7,629 bases of DNA from Cyclobacteriaceae bacterium (lineage in GTDB: Bacteria; Bacteroidota; Bacteroidia; Cytophagales; Cyclobacteriaceae): positions 1 through 7,629 of the forward strand of contig JALOMN010000069.1 in NCBI GenBank assembly GCA_025455445.1, read 5' to 3'. Under the pieces are notes generated by a model, which was not told the origin of the DNA, searched no databases, and was given only the letters and a program-made list of their open reading frames with translations. The first letter of the stretch is position 1. Every line of letters starts with the position of its first letter. Below are positions 6,195 through 7,629 of the stretch, piece after piece. The position numbers and the translations under genes are program-made.

Positions 6195-7629
6195 ATGGCG
6201 CAACAAGTAAAAGTTCCTACAGTAGGGGAATCAATCACAGAAGTAACCATTGCCAATTGGCTAAAGAATGACGGAGATGTGGTGAAGATGGATGAAGTTA
6301 TTGCCGAACTCGAATCGGACAAGGCAACCTTTGAATTAACGGCACCGCAGGCGGGTGTATTGAAAATATCAAAAGGGAAAGGTGAAGTGGTTCCTATCGG
6401 AGCGGTAATCTGCGAGATTGCTGACGGTAGTGGAAATGTTTCTGCTCCAAAACCTGCTGAAGCCAAAGCAAACACAGCTGCACCCGCGGCCAAAGCGACA
6501 GGTGGTGTGCGCGAAATGAAAGTTCCTGCAGTAGGTGAATCTATCACGGAAGTGACTATCTCTACCTGGTTGAAAAAGGACGGTGATTTGGTGAAGTTAG
6601 ATGAAGTGATTGCAGAAGTAGAATCTGATAAGGCCACCTTCGAACTACCGGCTGAAGCAACCGGAATTTTAAGAATTGTAGCCAAAGAAAAAACCACTCT
6701 ACCAATTGGTGGTTTGATTTGTCGCATTGAGATAACAGACGGATCTGCTGTATCAGCTCCGGCATCGGCACCTGCGGCAACAGCAACTTCGCAAGAGAAG
6801 ACTTATGCGGCTGGGCATCCTTCACCGGCTGCAGCAAAAATATTATCAGAGAAAGGACTTGAATCAACACAGGTGCAAGGTTCAGGTGTAGGTGGCAGAA
6901 TTACGAAGGAAGATGCGCAGAATGCACAGGCTGGTTCTCCTAAACAAGAAGCAACTAAAGTGGCACCTGCAGCAGCACCTTCAATTGCAGCAGCCGGTGG
7001 CCGCAATAAGCGGAATGAGAAAATGACTTCTTTGCGTAAGACAATTTCCAAACGCCTGGTGTCTGTAAAGAATGAAACAGCTATGCTCACCACATTTAAT
7101 GAGGTGGACATGAAACCGGTGATGGATTTACGCTCGAAGTATAAGGACAAGTTTAAAGAAAAGTATGGTGTTGGTCTCGGCTTTATGTCATTCTTCACCA
7201 AAGCTGTTTGTGTGGCGCTGAAGGAATTCCCCGCAGTTAATGCGCAAGTCAATGGCGATGAAATTATCTATCATGATTATTGCGATGTGGCCATTGCAGT
7301 TTCTACTCCCCGGGGGTTGGTGGTGCCGGTAATTCGAAATGCTGAATCGTTGTCGTTTGATCAGATTGAAGCGGAAGTAGTTCGCCTGGCAACCAAAGGT
7401 CGTGATGGAAAATTATCTATTGAAGAGATGCAGGGTGGCACATTCTCTATCACCAATGGTGGTGTGTTCGGTTCGATGCTTTCCACTCCTATCTTAAATC
7501 CTCCTCAATCCGCTATTCTCGGTATGCACAATATTGTAGAGCGTGCAGTAGTTAAAGAGGGACAGATTGTGATTCGACCCATCATGTATCTTGCACTCTC
7601 GTATGATCACCGCATTGTAGATGGGCGCG
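6195..7629 (+). CDS. sucB: 2-oxoglutarate dehydrogenase E2 (dihydrolipoyllysine succinyltransferase) with two lipoyl domains, 3' end missing
   Basis: E2 accepts the succinyl group from E1 on its lipoyl arm and transfers it to CoA. The frame is open for 478 codons to the window end. Domains in order are: lipoyl domain 1 (about 4-77, lipoyl lysine K43 in ESDKATFE), an Ala/Pro/Lys linker, lipoyl domain 2 (107-180, K146 in the same motif), a second linker, the E3/E1-binding domain (208-242, [26 protein letters not shown]), an Ala-rich linker, and the acyltransferase domain from about 275 ([13 protein letters not shown]). The last complete residues are DHRIVDGR, with catalytic H472 and D476, so only some 25-30 residues are missing. 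Pairing with sucA 27 bp upstream, and the GESITEVT lipoyl signature, favour succinyltransferase over a pyruvate or branched-chain E2. E. coli SucB has one lipoyl domain, so the doubling is notable. There is no Shine-Dalgarno sequence before the ATG. Confidence 0.94.
   Translation, partial: MAQQVKVPTVGESITEVTIANWLKNDGDVVKMDEVIAELESDKATFELTAPQAGVLKISKGKGEVVPIGAVICEIADGSGNVSAPKPAEAKANTAAPAAKATGGVREMKVPAVGESITEVTISTWLKKDGDLVKLDEVIAEVESDKATFELPAEATGILRIVAKEKTTLPIGGLICRIEITDGSAVSAPASAPAATATSQEKTYAAGHPSPAAAKILSEKGLESTQVQGSGVGGRITKEDAQNAQAGSPKQEATKVAPAAAPSIAAAGGRNKRNEKMTSLRKTISKRLVSVKNETAMLTTFNEVDMKPVMDLRSKYKDKFKEKYGVGLGFMSFFTKAVCVALKEFPAVNAQVNGDEIIYHDYCDVAIAVSTPRGLVVPVIRNAESLSFDQIEAEVVRLATKGRDGKLSIEEMQGGTFSITNGGVFGSMLSTPILNPPQSAILGMHNIVERAVVKEGQIVIRPIMYLALSYDHRIVDGR
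6204..6419 (+). repeat. Lipoyl-domain repeat unit 1 in sucB
   Basis: Residues 4-75 align without gaps to residues 107-178 (6513-6728), an offset of 309 bp. Counting by eye gives 46 identical residues of 72 (about 64%), with the block [10 protein letters not shown] and the block ESDKATFEL unchanged. The DNA differs mainly at third codon positions in the first half and diverges more in the last third. The duplication is therefore old and has been kept functional. Confidence 0.9.
6513..6728 (+). repeat. Lipoyl-domain repeat unit 2 in sucB
   Basis: This is the partner of the repeat at 6204-6419. It keeps the lipoyl-acceptor lysine (K146) in ESDKATFE, so both domains should be substrates for lipoylation. 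Its last third ([18 protein letters not shown]) differs most from the first copy ([18 protein letters not shown]). Confidence 0.9.

Noticed and set aside
6107..6727. 206-codon open frame on the minus strand across the start of sucB
   Set aside because: It is antisense to the lipoyl domains and low in complexity (Ser/Ala/Thr/Phe-rich). Its internal repetition simply mirrors the duplicated lipoyl domain. There is no promoter-like context.
6803..7252. 149-codon minus-strand open frame inside sucB
   Set aside because: It is a shadow of the E2 linker and acyltransferase domain and has no recognisable motif. The plus-strand frame is clearly the real gene.

Overview
The window looks like a chromosomal housekeeping segment from a member of the Bacteroidota, most likely a Cytophagales-type bacterium. 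Four observations support this. Promoters match the TAnnTTTG (-7) class used by this phylum. Starts have A-rich leaders and no convincing Shine-Dalgarno sequences. Ribosomal protein S16 carries the long Ala/Lys/Glu-rich tail usual in the phylum. The class I aldolase and the 2-oxoglutarate dehydrogenase E1 also read as typical Bacteroidota forms. The lineage is inferred from these features, not from a database search.

Layout. Positions 1-869 (minus) hold most of a class I fructose-bisphosphate aldolase gene. It is frameshifted by an exact 38-bp tandem duplication at 267-342 and runs off the left edge. Its promoter (891-922) overlaps a near-perfect 23-bp palindrome (913-935). A hairpin with U-tracts on both sides (951-986) separates it from the next unit. 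Positions 1005-3259 (minus) hold the conserved ribosome and tRNA-modification cluster, transcribed rpsP - rimM - trmD - rplS. It is driven from a promoter at 3307-3337, with a terminator-like hairpin between rpsP and rimM and a probable second promoter before rplS. A 193-bp divergent intergenic region (3260-3452) carries the rpsP and sucA promoters back to back. Positions 3453-6167 (plus) are sucA (E1 of 2-oxoglutarate dehydrogenase). Positions 6195-7629 (plus) are sucB (E2), which has two tandem lipoyl domains and is cut by the right edge just after its catalytic motif.

How the genes work together. RpsP and RplS are structural ribosomal proteins, RimM matures the 30S subunit, and TrmD makes m1G37 in tRNA, so the minus-strand cluster is a translation unit. 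SucA and SucB form successive steps of the same TCA-cycle complex and are probably co-transcribed (27-bp gap). The aldolase belongs to glycolysis/gluconeogenesis and is its own transcription unit.

I found no phage, CRISPR, transposon, RNA gene or defence system, and no evidence of a wholly new system. The points most worth a second look are the frameshifting duplication in the aldolase, the promoter-plus-leader block shared by rpsP and rplS, the rpsP-rimM hairpin, the two dyads at promoters, and the doubled lipoyl domain.
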